In this document: positions 42,746 to 52,666 of the stretch, piece by piece
Position numbering within the stretch: position 1 is the stretch's first letter
Layout of the letters: every line of letters begins with the position of its first letter
Assembly (NCBI RefSeq): GCF_021032705.1
Contig: NZ_JAHVXI010000001.1
Span: 620,001-684,000, forward strand
Length of the DNA: 64,000 nt
Source: Psychroserpens luteolus
GTDB taxonomy: Bacteria; Bacteroidota; Bacteroidia; Flavobacteriales; Flavobacteriaceae
Direction: 5' to 3'
Made by a program: the position numbers and the translations under genes
The notes under the pieces: generated by a model
What the model was told of the DNA's origin: nothing
Seen by the model: only the letters and a program-made list of their open reading frames with translations
The model's database searches: none

Positions 42746-44008
42746 ATGGAGCACTACAATATGTCGAAAGGCACAACATTTTATGCAATTGGTCTCAGCT
42801 ATAAAAAAGCCGATGCCGAAGTGCGTGGTCATTTTAGTTTAGATGAAACGTCTAAGCTTGCCGTTTTAGAACAGGCAAAACAAAATGGTATTGACAGCTT
42901 AATTGTGACTTCAACATGTAATCGAACCGAAATCTACGGTTTTGCTCAACATCCCTTTCAACTCATTCAATTGCTTTGCGATAACACTAAAGGTACTGTT
43001 GAAGAGTTTCAAAAAGTAGCATATGTCTATAAGAACAAAGATGCTATTTCCCATATTTTCAGAGTTGGTTCAGGGCTAGACAGTCAAATTCTTGGTGATT
43101 TTGAAATTATTAGCCAGTTAAAAGTTAGTGCAAAACTATCTAAGAAACACCAATTATTTAATCCGTTTTTAGAACGTTTGGTCAATGCCGTTATTCAAGC
43201 ATCAAAACGAATAAAAACAGAAACCAACATTTCATCTGGTGCAACGTCTGTATCATTTGCCTCTGTTCAATACATCATGAACACGATTAAAAATGTTTCA
43301 GAAAACAACATTTTATTGTTTGGAACTGGGAAAATTGGAAGAAATACGTGTGAGAACTTAGTAAAACATACTAAAAATGAGCATATCACTTTAATCAACA
43401 GAACTAAAGATAAAGCCGAAGCAGTTGCTGGAAAGTTCAATTTATTGGTTAAGGATTATGCAAATCTTCAGGAAGAAATCAATGCATCAGATATTTTAAT
43501 TGTTGCTACTGGAGCTCAAAACCCAACAGTAGACAAACATTGCATTCAAACTACAAAACCATTATTAATTTTAGATTTATCCATTCCGAAGAATGTAAAT
43601 GATAATGTGACAGATTTAGATAATGTGACATTAGTTCATCTTGATGATTTATCTCAAATTACCGATGAAACTCTAGAGCGTAGAAAAGCACATATTCCTG
43701 TTGCCGAAACTATTATTGAAGAGATTAAAACCGACTTTAATGCTTGGTTAGCAACTCGAAAATTTGCACCAACAATAAAAGCATTAAAACATAAGCTCAC
43801 CAATTTTGCTAATGCCGAATTGGATACACAACGAAAAAAAATGAATGATTTTAATGAAGCGCAAGCCGAATTGATTAGCAATAACATCATTCAAAAAATT
43901 ACCAATCACTTTGCACACCATTTAAAAGGCGACGATGTATCTACAGATGACAGCCTTGAACTCATTAAAAAAGTGTTTCAACTAGAAGCAACTACAGACA
44001 ATGTCTAA
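42746..44008 (+). CDS. hemA: Glutamyl-tRNA reductase
   Basis: This is the first enzyme of the C5 route; it reduces glutamyl-tRNA to glutamate-1-semialdehyde with NADPH. The 420 residues include GLSYKKADAEVRGHFSL, the catalytic cysteine in TSTCNRTEIYG (Cys58), the GSGLDSQILGDFEI segment, the nucleotide-binding LLFGTGKIGRNTCENL (about 190-205), and a C-terminal dimerisation region. An in-frame ATG at 42761 is a possible alternative start. First gene of a plus-strand operon; the next gene overlaps it by 8 bp. The hemL gene for the next step is not in the window. Confidence 0.96.
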   Translation: MEHYNMSKGTTFYAIGLSYKKADAEVRGHFSLDETSKLAVLEQAKQNGIDSLIVTSTCNRTEIYGFAQHPFQLIQLLCDNTKGTVEEFQKVAYVYKNKDAISHIFRVGSGLDSQILGDFEIISQLKVSAKLSKKHQLFNPFLERLVNAVIQASKRIKTETNISSGATSVSFASVQYIMNTIKNVSENNILLFGTGKIGRNTCENLVKHTKNEHITLINRTKDKAEAVAGKFNLLVKDYANLQEEINASDILIVATGAQNPTVDKHCIQTTKPLLILDLSIPKNVNDNVTDLDNVTLVHLDDLSQITDETLERRKAHIPVAETIIEEIKTDFNAWLATRKFAPTIKALKHKLTNFANAELDTQRKKMNDFNEAQAELISNNIIQKITNHFAHHLKGDDVSTDDSLELIKKVFQLEATTDNV

Positions 44009-45575
44009 ACTTATAAGAATTGGAACTCGCGATAGCGAACTTGCGCTGTGGCAAGCCAAAACCGTTCAACAACAGCTCGAACATTTAGGTTACAAAACAC
44101 AACTAGTCCCAGTTAAATCAACAGGAGATTTAGTACTTAACAAGCCTATCTATGAACTAGGTATTACTGGCGTTTTTACAAAAACCCTTGATATCGCAAT
44201 GCTTAATGAAGAGATTGATATTGCAGTGCATTCACTTAAAGATGTACCTACCGTATTACCAAAAGGGATTGTACAAGCTGCTGTTTTGAAACGTGGTAAT
44301 GTTAAAGATTGTTTAGTGTATAAAAACAATGAAGAATTTTTATCACAACGCAACGCTGTAATTGCCACTGGAAGTCTACGTAGAAGAGCGCAATGGTTAA
44401 ATCGTTATCCTACACATAGCTTAGTTGATTTACGCGGAAATGTAAATTCTCGGTTACAAAAGCTAGAAGACAACGATTGGAATGCCGCTATTTTTGCGGC
44501 AGCTGGCCTAGGACGTATTGGGCTACGACCTGAACAAAGTTTTAATTTAGATTGGATGCTTCCTGCTCCTGCACAAGGCGCAATTATGATTACAGCGCTC
44601 GAAAATGATGAAGAAACAAGGGCTATTTGTGCTGAAATCAATCATGAAGACACCGAAACATGTACCTCTATTGAGCGTAAATTTCTAAACCTTTTAGAAG
44701 GTGGGTGTTCTGCTCCTATTGGTGCTTTGGCATTTATTAAAAATGAAGAAGTTCACTTTCAAGGCGTATTACTAAGCCTTGATGGCAGCAAAAAAATAGA
44801 AGTTCAACGCACAGTCGCTTTAGGTAAGCATGAAGAGTTAGCTGAGTTTTGTGCCAACTATATTATCGAGCGTGGCGGAAAACGTTTAATGGATGATATT
44901 AAAGTTGCATCAAAAGACGTAAACATCTACTCTACCAAGACCTTAACCGATGATCAAAAGCAATTATTTCATGATGATGTGGTTTCTGAAAGTTCAGACT
45001 TTATAAAGATTAGCTTGAACCGTATGACATCAAAGGTCTTAAGACCTATGCCAAAAAATGTCATTATTACGAGTAAAAATGCAGTAGAGGCATTACTTAT
45101 GAATTTTGCTCCTCAAGAATTACAATTTGAGAACATCTATTGTGTGGGAAGACGTACCAAACGTCTAACAGAACGAAAAATAGGAAAAGTTAAGCATACA
45201 GAGAACAACTCAAAAAAACTCGCCGAGTACCTAATAGAGTATATTGATGGTACAGAGATCACTTATTTTTGTAGTGATATTCGTTTAGACGACTTACCAA
45301 CGATACTCAAAGACAATCATATTGAGGTTAATGAGATCACGGCTTACGAAACCAAATACGACGCCGTAAAAATTAAAGACTCTGTAAAAGGTGTCATGTT
45401 TTATAGCCCGTCAACAGTACAAAGTTATAAACAAGAAAATGATGATGATGTCATTGCGTTTTGTATTGGAGATACCACAGCAAAAGAAGCAAGTAAACAC
45501 TTTGAAGATGTAAGGATTGCTAAAGTTCCTACTGTTGAAAGTGTTATTGAATTAGTAAACGAATATTACGTTTAA
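44001..45575 (+). CDS. hemC-hemD: HemC-HemD fusion: hydroxymethylbilane synthase / uroporphyrinogen-III synthase
   Basis: A protein of 524 residues, far longer than a single HemC (about 310). Residues 1-305 are porphobilinogen deaminase with [36 protein letters not shown] and the dipyrromethane-cofactor cysteine Cys236 in [10 protein letters not shown]. Residues about 310-524 resemble uroporphyrinogen-III synthase ([36 protein letters not shown] and [11 protein letters not shown]), a fast-evolving fold. The fusion would channel unstable hydroxymethylbilane directly. It overlaps hemA by 8 bp and is followed by hemE after 1 bp. No separate hemD exists in the operon, which supports the fusion. 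Confidence 0.92.
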   Translation: MSKLIRIGTRDSELALWQAKTVQQQLEHLGYKTQLVPVKSTGDLVLNKPIYELGITGVFTKTLDIAMLNEEIDIAVHSLKDVPTVLPKGIVQAAVLKRGNVKDCLVYKNNEEFLSQRNAVIATGSLRRRAQWLNRYPTHSLVDLRGNVNSRLQKLEDNDWNAAIFAAAGLGRIGLRPEQSFNLDWMLPAPAQGAIMITALENDEETRAICAEINHEDTETCTSIERKFLNLLEGGCSAPIGALAFIKNEEVHFQGVLLSLDGSKKIEVQRTVALGKHEELAEFCANYIIERGGKRLMDDIKVASKDVNIYSTKTLTDDQKQLFHDDVVSESSDFIKISLNRMTSKVLRPMPKNVIITSKNAVEALLMNFAPQELQFENIYCVGRRTKRLTERKIGKVKHTENNSKKLAEYLIEYIDGTEITYFCSDIRLDDLPTILKDNHIEVNEITAYETKYDAVKIKDSVKGVMFYSPSTVQSYKQENDDDVIAFCIGDTTAKEASKHFEDVRIAKVPTVESVIELVNEYYV

Positions 45576-45576
45576 C

Positions 45577-46602
45577 ATGATAAAAAACGATTTATTTTTA
45601 AGAGCATTAAAAGGAGAAACCGTTGAGCGTCCACCTGTTTGGATGATGCGTCAAGCTGGTCGTTATCTTCCTGAGTTTATGGAAATCAAAGCTAAATATG
45701 ATTTCTTTACACGTTGTCAAACACCTGAATTGGCAAGTGAAATTACAGTGCAACCTATTCGTCGCTATGGTATGGATGCTGCCATCCTATTTAGCGATAT
45801 TTTAGTGATTCCTCAGGCCATGAATATCGAGGTACAAATGAAGCCTAATTTTGGTCCGTATTTGCCCAACCCAGTGCGCTCACAAAAGGATGTTGATAAT
45901 GTGATCGTACCAGATGTCAAAGAAGCATTGAATTATGTATATCAAGCGATAAAAGCCACTAAAGAAAAATTAAATAATGAGATACCATTGATTGGTTTTG
46001 CTGGCTCTCCATGGACAATTTTATGTTACTGCGTACAAGGGCAAGGCAGTAAAAACTTTGATAAAGCCAAAGAGTTTTGCTTTACAAATCCAATTGCTGC
46101 ACATCAGTTATTACAGAAAATCACAGATACTACCATCGCTTATTTAAAAGAAAAGGTAAAAGCAGGTTGTAATGCTGTACAAGTCTTTGATTCTTGGGGA
46201 GGCATGTTATCTCCCGTAGATTATCAAGAGTTTTCTTGGCAATACATTCAGCAAATTATCGATGCTTTAAAAGAGGACGCTCCTGTAATTGCTTTTGGGA
46301 AAGGGTGTTGGTTCGCCTTAGGTGAAATGGCAAAATCTGGAGCCGCTGCTTTAGGTGTAGATTGGACCTGTTCTGCAAAAAATGCGCGATATTTAACTGG
46401 CGGAAATATAACTTTACAAGGCAACTTTGACCCTACACGATTATTCTCTCCTCCTTCTGAAATTAAAAAAATGGTGCACCAAATGATCAACGATTTTGGT
46501 AAGGATAAATATATTGTAAATTTAGGTCATGGTATTTTGCCTAACATTCCGTTAGATCATGCCAAAGCATTTATTGATGCTGTAAAAGAGTACAAAGTTT
46601 AA
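45577..46602 (+). CDS. hemE: Uroporphyrinogen decarboxylase
   Basis: This enzyme removes four carboxyl groups from uroporphyrinogen III to give coproporphyrinogen III. The 341 residues start with the signatures [17 protein letters not shown] (about 18-34) and [13 protein letters not shown] (about 70-82), followed by [12 protein letters not shown] and [12 protein letters not shown]-terminal GNFDPTRLF and NLGHGILP complete the family pattern. Its ATG follows the hemC-hemD stop after 1 bp, so it is translated from the same mRNA. The length is normal and no residue appears lost. Confidence 0.96.
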   Translation: MIKNDLFLRALKGETVERPPVWMMRQAGRYLPEFMEIKAKYDFFTRCQTPELASEITVQPIRRYGMDAAILFSDILVIPQAMNIEVQMKPNFGPYLPNPVRSQKDVDNVIVPDVKEALNYVYQAIKATKEKLNNEIPLIGFAGSPWTILCYCVQGQGSKNFDKAKEFCFTNPIAAHQLLQKITDTTIAYLKEKVKAGCNAVQVFDSWGGMLSPVDYQEFSWQYIQQIIDALKEDAPVIAFGKGCWFALGEMAKSGAAALGVDWTCSAKNARYLTGGNITLQGNFDPTRLFSPPSEIKKMVHQMINDFGKDKYIVNLGHGILPNIPLDHAKAFIDAVKEYKV

Positions 46603-46627
46603 AAGTTCTACTTTTTCTCAATATATT

Positions 46628-47395
46628 ATGATAAAAAATATAATTCAAGGTATACAGGCATACACAGGCTCTTTGGCATTAATTTCAAAGCTAAATCTTT
46701 GGAAATTCTTTTTCATCCCAATTGCCATTAGTATCATAACCATAATCGTTATTGGGTTCTCTGCTTATGGATTATCTGATAATATTGGAAACTATATCGC
46801 TAGGATTTGGCCTTGGGAATTTGGCAAGGAGACCTTCACTTCTATTTCAACATTTATAGGTGCTATTGTAGTTCTAGCTATTGGATTAATTCTTTATAAA
46901 CATATCATCATGGCTTTGTCTGCGCCATTTATGAGTCCTGTTTCTGAAAAAATTGAATCTTATCTAACTGGTGTAGAGAAACATAAACATAGAAACACAA
47001 CCTCTAGAGAACAGTTATGGAGAGGTATTAGAATTAATGTGAGAAACTTAGGTAAAGAATTACTGTTTACCATTCCTCTATTAGTACTCAAATTTATACC
47101 AGTAATTAATATTTTCTCAACAGCACTTTTATTTTTATTGCAAGCATATTATGCAGGTTTTGGTAATATGGACTATACCTTAGAACGTCATTTTAAATAT
47201 AGAGAGAGCATTCGGTTTATAAGAAAAAACAGAGGTGTAGCTATTGGTAATGGTATTGTATTTATGCTCCTTTTGTTAGTACCTATTATAGGATGGATTC
47301 TCGTTTTACCTCTAAGTGTTACAGCGGCATCATTAAAAACTGTTAAGCTCATTCAGCAAGACAATTTACTTCCAGAACATAAACCAGTAGTGTAA
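46628..47395 (+). CDS. EI24/CysZ-like membrane protein
   Basis: An inner-membrane protein of 255 residues with four main hydrophobic segments (about 28-50, 70-92, 140-180 and 215-235). The pattern IIQGIQAYTGSLALISKLNLWKFF and SAPFMSPVSEKIESYLTG agrees with the EI24 domain (PF07264), which includes the sulfate importer CysZ. CysZ function cannot be assumed, since many flavobacterial members are of unknown role. It lies 25 bp after hemE, and its stop overlaps the start of the following acetyltransferase gene by one base. Confidence 0.75.
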   Translation: MIKNIIQGIQAYTGSLALISKLNLWKFFFIPIAISIITIIVIGFSAYGLSDNIGNYIARIWPWEFGKETFTSISTFIGAIVVLAIGLILYKHIIMALSAPFMSPVSEKIESYLTGVEKHKHRNTTSREQLWRGIRINVRNLGKELLFTIPLLVLKFIPVINIFSTALLFLLQAYYAGFGNMDYTLERHFKYRESIRFIRKNRGVAIGNGIVFMLLLLVPIIGWILVLPLSVTAASLKTVKLIQQDNLLPEHKPVV

Positions 47396-47928
47396 TGATT
47401 GCGCAATTTGACGGTTTTGAAATTAACCCAATTCATGAAGGTGATGCCTGGAAAACCTGTGACCTTATGGTCGCCAATGCTGATCGTTTTAAACGTTATT
47501 TTCCAAAGACATTAGAGCAAAATTTAAACCCAACGCTATCACAGTTCTTTGTTGAAAAAAAAGCCAAGCAGTTTCAAAAAAAAGAAGAGTTTTTATTCAC
47601 TTTAAAACATTCTGAAACACGCCAACTTGCTGGACTTATATATATCAAAGAATTAGATTGGAACAAAAAACAAGGAGAATTTGCCTATTGCATTGGTTAC
47701 CCCTTTAAAGGACAAAAATTAATATCGAAATCGATAAACGCTTTGTCTGCATATGCTTTTGAAACACTACAATTAAATACAATGCAAATTATTGTTAACA
47801 AGAATAATACCTCTAGTGTTAAGGTTGCAGAACATAATGGTTTTAAATGGATAGAAACATTAAAAAATGAATTTACTCCAATTGGCGAACAACCTTTAGA
47901 TATGGAATTATACGAATTATATAAATAA
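47395..47928 (+). CDS. GNAT-family acetyltransferase, RimJ/RimL-like
   Basis: A cytoplasmic protein of 177 residues with the GNAT fold. The C-terminal part has GEFAYCIGYPFKGQKLISKSINALSAYAFETLQLN (acetyl-CoA site region, with the degenerate loop GYPFKGQK) and IIVNKNNTSSVKVAEHNGFKWIE, typical of RimJ/RimL enzymes that acetylate amino termini of ribosomal proteins or other amines. The true substrate is unknown. It overlaps the stop of the EI24 gene and is 6 bp before the isomerase-like gene, so it travels with the hem operon without a clear biochemical link. Confidence 0.85.
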   Translation: MIAQFDGFEINPIHEGDAWKTCDLMVANADRFKRYFPKTLEQNLNPTLSQFFVEKKAKQFQKKEEFLFTLKHSETRQLAGLIYIKELDWNKKQGEFAYCIGYPFKGQKLISKSINALSAYAFETLQLNTMQIIVNKNNTSSVKVAEHNGFKWIETLKNEFTPIGEQPLDMELYELYK

Positions 47929-47934
47929 CTCATT

Positions 47935-48282
47935 ATGCCTCATTTTGTAATAGATTGTTCAGAAAACGTGCTAAACTTAAATGCTCCAGACCATACACTT
48001 TTGACAGTACATCAAGCTGCCGTTGCATCTGGATTATTTGATGAAGGTGACATAAAAGTGCGATTAAATCCCTTTAAAGAAAACTATATGGTTGGAGGAA
48101 AAGAACAAGACTTTATTCATGTGTTTGGTAATGTAATGGAAGGTAGAACTAAGGAACAAAAAAGCAAACTTTCTAAATTGATAGTGCAGCAACTTAAACA
48201 TATATTTCCTTCAATAGGTTTTATAGCGATTAATATCAGAGACTTTGAAAAAGCAACCTATTGTAATAAAACAATGGTATAA
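47935..48282 (+). CDS. CHMI-like tautomerase (5-carboxymethyl-2-hydroxymuconate isomerase family)
   Basis: A protein of 115 residues starting MPHFVIDCSENVL, with the proline after the start methionine that acts as catalytic base in this tautomerase family. GNVMEGRTKEQKSKLSKLIV is the typical helical section that follows. True CHMI enzymes act in homoprotocatechuate breakdown, but no such genes are near, so the native substrate is open. It lies 6 bp after the acetyltransferase. Its end is immediately followed by the hemF start, one base after the stop. Confidence 0.78.
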   Translation: MPHFVIDCSENVLNLNAPDHTLLTVHQAAVASGLFDEGDIKVRLNPFKENYMVGGKEQDFIHVFGNVMEGRTKEQKSKLSKLIVQQLKHIFPSIGFIAINIRDFEKATYCNKTMV

Positions 48283-48283
48283 G

Positions 48284-49186
48284 ATGAAAGATAAATTCTT
48301 CAACTATATAAACGAACTTCAAGATACCATCACTTCAAAATTAGAAGCTATTGATGGCAAGGCAAAATTTCAAGAGGATATTTGGAAGCGCCCAGAAGGA
48401 GGTGGCGGACGAACTCGTGTGATTGAAAACGGAGGCGTTTTTGAAAAAGGCGGCGTCAATATTTCTGGTGTTCATGGAAAATTACCAGACTCCATGCAGA
48501 CATATTTTGGTGTTGAAGATGCCGATTTCTTTGCTTGCGGATTAAGTCTCGTACTCCATCCTAAAAGCCCAATGATACCAACCGTTCATGCCAATTGGCG
48601 TTATTTTGAAATGTATGATCAAGACGGTAATATTGTAGATCAATGGTTTGGTGGCGGACAAGATCTTACGCCTTACTATTTATTTGAAGACGATGCTACA
48701 CATTTTCATTCGGTTTGTAAAACTGCATGCGATAACCATCATCCAGAATTCTACTCAAAATATAAAGCCCGATGTGATGAATATTTCTATAATGCACATC
48801 GCAATGAAGGTCGTGGTATTGGTGGTTTATTTTTTGATTACTGCAAAGCAACCAACGACATGAGTATGCAAAATTGGTGTGATTTCGTTACTGAAGTTGG
48901 CGATAGTTTCCTAGACGCTTATGTGCCTATAGTAGAAAAACGTAAAGCTTTAGAGTACACAAAAACACAACGTGATTGGCAGGAGATTCGTCGTGGTCGT
49001 TATGTAGAGTTTAATTTGGTACATGATAAAGGCACATTATTCGGACTCAAAACCAACGGACGTATTGAGAGTATTCTTATGAGCCTACCGCCTCATGTAC
49101 AATGGGTTTATGATCACCATCCTGAACCTGGCAGCGAAGAAGAAAAATTAATTAATATATTAAAACAACCTAAAAACTGGGTGTAA
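48284..49186 (+). CDS. hemF: Oxygen-dependent coproporphyrinogen III oxidase
   Basis: This enzyme converts coproporphyrinogen III to protoporphyrinogen IX using O2. The ATG at 48284 gives 300 residues, the usual size; an open frame from a TTG at 48245 would overlap the previous gene and is unlikely. Signatures include KFQEDIWKRPEGGGGRTRV, HANWRYFEMYD, WFGGGQDLTPYYLFEDDA, HRNEGRGIGGLFFDY and GRYVEFNLVHDKGT. The choice of the aerobic enzyme agrees with an oxygen-respiring lifestyle. It follows the small isomerase gene directly in the hem operon. Confidence 0.95.
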   Translation: MKDKFFNYINELQDTITSKLEAIDGKAKFQEDIWKRPEGGGGRTRVIENGGVFEKGGVNISGVHGKLPDSMQTYFGVEDADFFACGLSLVLHPKSPMIPTVHANWRYFEMYDQDGNIVDQWFGGGQDLTPYYLFEDDATHFHSVCKTACDNHHPEFYSKYKARCDEYFYNAHRNEGRGIGGLFFDYCKATNDMSMQNWCDFVTEVGDSFLDAYVPIVEKRKALEYTKTQRDWQEIRRGRYVEFNLVHDKGTLFGLKTNGRIESILMSLPPHVQWVYDHHPEPGSEEEKLINILKQPKNWV

Positions 49187-49957
49187 ATGAAATTACTTAA
49201 ACGTGCATTTTTAATCATTAACTGGAAAACATTTGTTATCACAGGATTAGCAATAGCTTCAACAGCATTTTGCATACATTTTGAAATCAAAGCCGATTTT
49301 CCTTTAACACTTATTGGTACAGCCATTGTATTTCCAATTGTATTCTCTATTGGTGGTGCTTATAAACGCCGTGAAGTTGCATTGGATGAATACGGATCTA
49401 TAAAAGCTCACGGTAGAGCACTGTATTTTGCAGTTTCCGACTGGCTGGAAAATCCGCCTCAAGAACTCAAAGATGAATTAAAAAGTCATCTTAAAGGGCT
49501 TTTAAACTCTTGTAAGCATGTATTTAATAATCCTATAAATGAGCTAGATGAAAACGAAAAAGCAGTGTATACTAGTTTTGAAGGTTTATCTAAATTCATC
49601 AAAAGTATGCGATCTCATGGTTTACCATCTGGAGAAGCATCGCGTTCCAATCAGTTTTTAAGTAAAATGATGATATCTTTTGAACGTATTAAACACATAT
49701 ATCAGTATAGAACACCAAGAACCCTTAGAACCTATAGTGATATATTCATTGTAATTTTACCTGTTATTTATGGACCACACTTTGCGCATAATGTGACGAG
49801 TTACAATTTTGGATTACAATATGCTGTGCCTATCATGTTTAGTGTTATTTTGGTAGCCTTAGATAATATTCAGTCACATTTAGAAAATCCATTTGATCAG
49901 CAAGGTGAAGATGATGTTTATATCAATGAAGAAAAGTTTATAAGAAATTTAGATTAG
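49187..49957 (+). CDS. Bestrophin-like anion channel family protein
   Basis: A membrane protein of 256 residues. Hydrophobic segments lie near 15-30, 38-55, 185-200 and 210-225. It has RALYFAVSDWL and YSDIFIVILPVIYGPHF, and it ends with LDNIQSHLENPFDQQGEDDVYINEE. The NPFDxxGEDD tail matches the calcium-clasp segment of bestrophins, and the length is close to bacterial members. The assignment is inferred from this tail and topology. It starts right after the hemF stop and 4 bp before hemB, so it is inside the hem operon, with no obvious role there. Confidence 0.68.
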   Translation: MKLLKRAFLIINWKTFVITGLAIASTAFCIHFEIKADFPLTLIGTAIVFPIVFSIGGAYKRREVALDEYGSIKAHGRALYFAVSDWLENPPQELKDELKSHLKGLLNSCKHVFNNPINELDENEKAVYTSFEGLSKFIKSMRSHGLPSGEASRSNQFLSKMMISFERIKHIYQYRTPRTLRTYSDIFIVILPVIYGPHFAHNVTSYNFGLQYAVPIMFSVILVALDNIQSHLENPFDQQGEDDVYINEEKFIRNLD

Positions 49958-49961
49958 AACT

Positions 49962-50951
49962 ATGTATCCATTAAGACGAAACCGAAGATTAAGAACCAAC
50001 GACGCTATTAGAAGCTTAGTTCGTGAAACAATTATTTCTCCAAACGATTTTTTAGTTCCACTTTTTATAGTTGAAGGTAAAGGAATCAAGCAAGAAATCG
50101 CTTCTATGCCAAATTACTATCGTTATAGCTTAGATCTATTAGAACAAGAAGTAAAAGAACTCTGGAAACTAGGGTTAAAATCTGTGCTCTTATTTGTTAA
50201 AGTTCCAGACCACCTAAAAGATAACAAAGGCACCGAAGCTTTAAATCCAAACGGACTCATGCAACGCGCCATCAAAACCATTAAAAATGTGTGCCCAGGA
50301 ATGTTGGTGATGACAGATGTGGCCTTAGATCCTTATTCATCATATGGTCATGATGGTATTATTGAAAATGGGAAGATCGTCAACGATGATACGGTTGATG
50401 TTTTAGCGGAAATGAGCTTATCTCATGCTCAGGCTGGAGCAGATTTTGTAGCGCCAAGCGATATGATGGATGGTCGCATTTTGACCATTAGAGAAGCTTT
50501 GGAAGACGACGGATTTACAGATACTGGTATTATGAGCTACTCGGCAAAATATGCCTCTGCTTTTTATGGTCCGTTTCGTGATGCATTAGATTCGGCTCCT
50601 GCTGATGTTAAAGATATTCCGAAAGACAAAAAAACCTATCAAATGGATTTTGCAAATCGTTTTGAAGCGCTTCGAGAAACCGAAATGGATATTGATGAAG
50701 GTGCAGATATTGTGATGGTAAAACCAGGTTTGTGTTACTTAGATATTGTTCGTGACATTAAAAATGAAGTTGATGTTCCAGTAGCAGTGTATCAGGTTTC
50801 AGGCGAATATGCCATGCTTAAAGCTGCTGCCGAAAAAGGATGGTTAGATCATGATGCCGTGATGCTTGAACAAATTACAGCCATTAAACGCGCTGGAGCA
50901 GATGTAATTGCAAGCTACTTTGCGAAGGATGTCGTGAAGCTATTGTATTAA
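49962..50951 (+). CDS. hemB: Porphobilinogen synthase (delta-aminolevulinate dehydratase)
   Basis: This enzyme joins two 5-aminolevulinate molecules to porphobilinogen. The 329 residues contain RRNRRLRTNDAIRSLVRET at the start, the two Schiff-base lysines Lys196 in SYSAKYASAFYGPFRDA and Lys254 in VMVKPGLCYLD, and SDMMDGRI. The metal-site segment reads DVALDPYSSYGHDG, without the cysteines of zinc-type enzymes, so this is probably the magnesium-dependent form. It is the last gene of the hem operon, and a hairpin terminator follows. Confidence 0.96.
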   Translation: MYPLRRNRRLRTNDAIRSLVRETIISPNDFLVPLFIVEGKGIKQEIASMPNYYRYSLDLLEQEVKELWKLGLKSVLLFVKVPDHLKDNKGTEALNPNGLMQRAIKTIKNVCPGMLVMTDVALDPYSSYGHDGIIENGKIVNDDTVDVLAEMSLSHAQAGADFVAPSDMMDGRILTIREALEDDGFTDTGIMSYSAKYASAFYGPFRDALDSAPADVKDIPKDKKTYQMDFANRFEALRETEMDIDEGADIVMVKPGLCYLDIVRDIKNEVDVPVAVYQVSGEYAMLKAAAEKGWLDHDAVMLEQITAIKRAGADVIASYFAKDVVKLLY

Positions 50952-50955
50952 AAAT

Positions 50956-50991
50956 AAAAGGATTAATTCACACGCCAAACCAATCCTTTTT
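50956..50991. terminator. Bidirectional terminator after hemB
   Basis: AAAAGGATT at 50956-50964 pairs with AATCCTTTT at 50982-50990, followed by one more T. The stem is flanked by A and T runs on both strands and lies between convergent hemB and the gene at 51000-52211, so it can serve both. Confidence 0.75.
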
Positions 50992-50999
50992 ACTTTACA

Positions 51000-52211
51000 C
51001 TATTTAGAGGGCAAAGACTCGTTGGAAGTTAATGCCCAATTTATACCAAGAACTGTAATTAGATTGTCCTCACCAACAGGAAAATCTTTACCAAAACCTC
51101 CTGTTAAGCTCATTTTTTTATTGATTTGATACGTAATATTACCCACAGATCTGTATTGTTCATCATCACCATCACGTTGTAAATATTCATAGGATAAATT
51201 GAACTTTCCTAACTCCAATTCAAGTTTTCCTCCAATATCCCAAAAACTTGTATCAAAATAATTCTGCTCGGCATCGATGTTAAAGCCATTATCAATATAT
51301 CGGCTAATAGCATATAAATGGAAGTAGTTTTTATCATTAAACGGAAGTGCCAAATCTAGTGTAACCCATCCTCCTAAACGCTTTGCTGTATTACTATCAA
51401 ATGTGTTTTCTTTAAAAAGTAAACTGTATGCTACAGCACCATCCAATCGTAAAACCGGTTTAATGTTTTTAGGATTATAATAGAACTTCACAATTCTCTC
51501 AGTGATTTCATCAAAGTAAGCAGTCGCTAAACTTTTCCCATCTACATAGGTTGACTTATAGTCTGGATTTTGATTTAAAACGGTATTAGCAATATCAACA
51601 TAATTTTGCGGTATCGTTTTATTCTTGACGTACTCATCTGCTATTTCCCTAGTTACAATAACATTAGAAAAAACTAAGGTTCCATTATATTTATTAAGTG
51701 CATCATTAGAATAAGGCTGACCAATATCACTTAAAATATTAACTATTTTATCCGTTTGTTTTCTACTAAATAATTGAAATAAGGTCGTTCTCAAACCTAT
51801 TGCTGCAACCTTTTTTTCTTCTTCAAACCCTTGAAACTCTTTGTTGGTATAGGCTATTGAAAAAGACGTGTTGGTCTGTAGTGCCTTAAACGGATCAATA
51901 ACGTATTCCCCTTTTCTATTTTTTTTTAATCCACGATAGTCTTCGTAAGATTTATCCTTTGTATTGGGAATAAGCCAGTAAGGATTGGTCTCTAAAGCAA
52001 TGTTTCCATTAGAAAATCCATTAGACACATACAGAGCTAAGCTCTTGATGTTATCAGGTGTATTAATTGCTGTTGGCGACTCTTCGATAATTGTAAATGC
52101 AGGGTTAGCAGTACTCTCGAAATTGAAATCGTTAATTGATGCTTCGTTTTCTTCTTGCGCATTTACAATTAATGCACTTAAACTAAACAAAAAGATAAGA
52201 ACTCTTTTCAT
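51000..52211 (-). CDS. Probable outer-membrane beta-barrel protein of unknown function
   Basis: A protein of 403 residues with a signal peptide (about 1-19, ending VNAQ). The mature part has alternating strands, many aromatic residues and short turns, for example FHLYAISRYID, LELELGKFNLSYEYLQRDGDDEQYRSVGNITYQI and MSLTGGFGKDFPVGEDNLITVLGINW, as expected of an outer-membrane barrel, although the last residue is not aromatic. No family is recognised. It begins 2 bp after the stop of the preceding unknown gene at 52214-52666, so the two form a pair and may form a complex. Confidence 0.65.
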   Translation of the reverse strand: MKRVLIFLFSLSALIVNAQEENEASINDFNFESTANPAFTIIEESPTAINTPDNIKSLALYVSNGFSNGNIALETNPYWLIPNTKDKSYEDYRGLKKNRKGEYVIDPFKALQTNTSFSIAYTNKEFQGFEEEKKVAAIGLRTTLFQLFSRKQTDKIVNILSDIGQPYSNDALNKYNGTLVFSNVIVTREIADEYVKNKTIPQNYVDIANTVLNQNPDYKSTYVDGKSLATAYFDEITERIVKFYYNPKNIKPVLRLDGAVAYSLLFKENTFDSNTAKRLGGWVTLDLALPFNDKNYFHLYAISRYIDNGFNIDAEQNYFDTSFWDIGGKLELELGKFNLSYEYLQRDGDDEQYRSVGNITYQINKKMSLTGGFGKDFPVGEDNLITVLGINWALTSNESLPSK

Positions 52212-52213
52212 AA

Positions 52214-52666
52214 TTACTGATTTAATGATTTAACAAATTCTCTATGGTTATTCTTCAGGTCCTCATTTAAAACAATTTCAATAGTCTTTTCCACTGAAAA
52301 CTGTTCAGCAGAAATATCTTTAAACTCATCTTCAAAATCTACAAGAGTAGAATAATAGGTTTTACGATTATCCTGGTCATAAACGCTATATCGAATAAGT
52401 GTTCGTTCTTTAGCTTTCTGTTTGTTTGGCTCTTGATTTACATCTACAATAAAAACAAATTTAGCAGCTAAAATTGCACGCTGTAGAGCCTTCTCTTTTG
52501 AGAAAGATGCAGAATTAGAGACATTATCCAGAATTTCAAAATCCATAGGGTCACTCTTTTTTTTAAGTGCAAAGACTGTAGGTCCAACTTGTTTCGCAAT
52601 GGATTCCACATCAGTGATATTTATCGTTATCTTCTGATTGTTGTTGAATGTTTCAAAGGTTTCCAT
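52214..52666 (-). CDS. Conserved-looking cytoplasmic protein of unknown function
   Basis: A protein of 150 residues without signal peptide or membrane segment. It starts METFETFNNNQKITINITDV and contains a central helical section (SASFSKEKALQRAILAAKFVF) and a C-terminal part with IRYSVYDQDNRKTYYSTLVDFEDEF. No known domain is recognised. It is co-transcribed with the outer-membrane protein gene 2 bp downstream. The intergenic region before it (52667 upwards) also serves the divergent sensor kinase unit, so shared regulation is possible. Confidence 0.55.
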   Translation of the reverse strand: METFETFNNNQKITINITDVESIAKQVGPTVFALKKKSDPMDFEILDNVSNSASFSKEKALQRAILAAKFVFIVDVNQEPNKQKAKERTLIRYSVYDQDNRKTYYSTLVDFEDEFKDISAEQFSVEKTIEIVLNEDLKNNHREFVKSLNQ

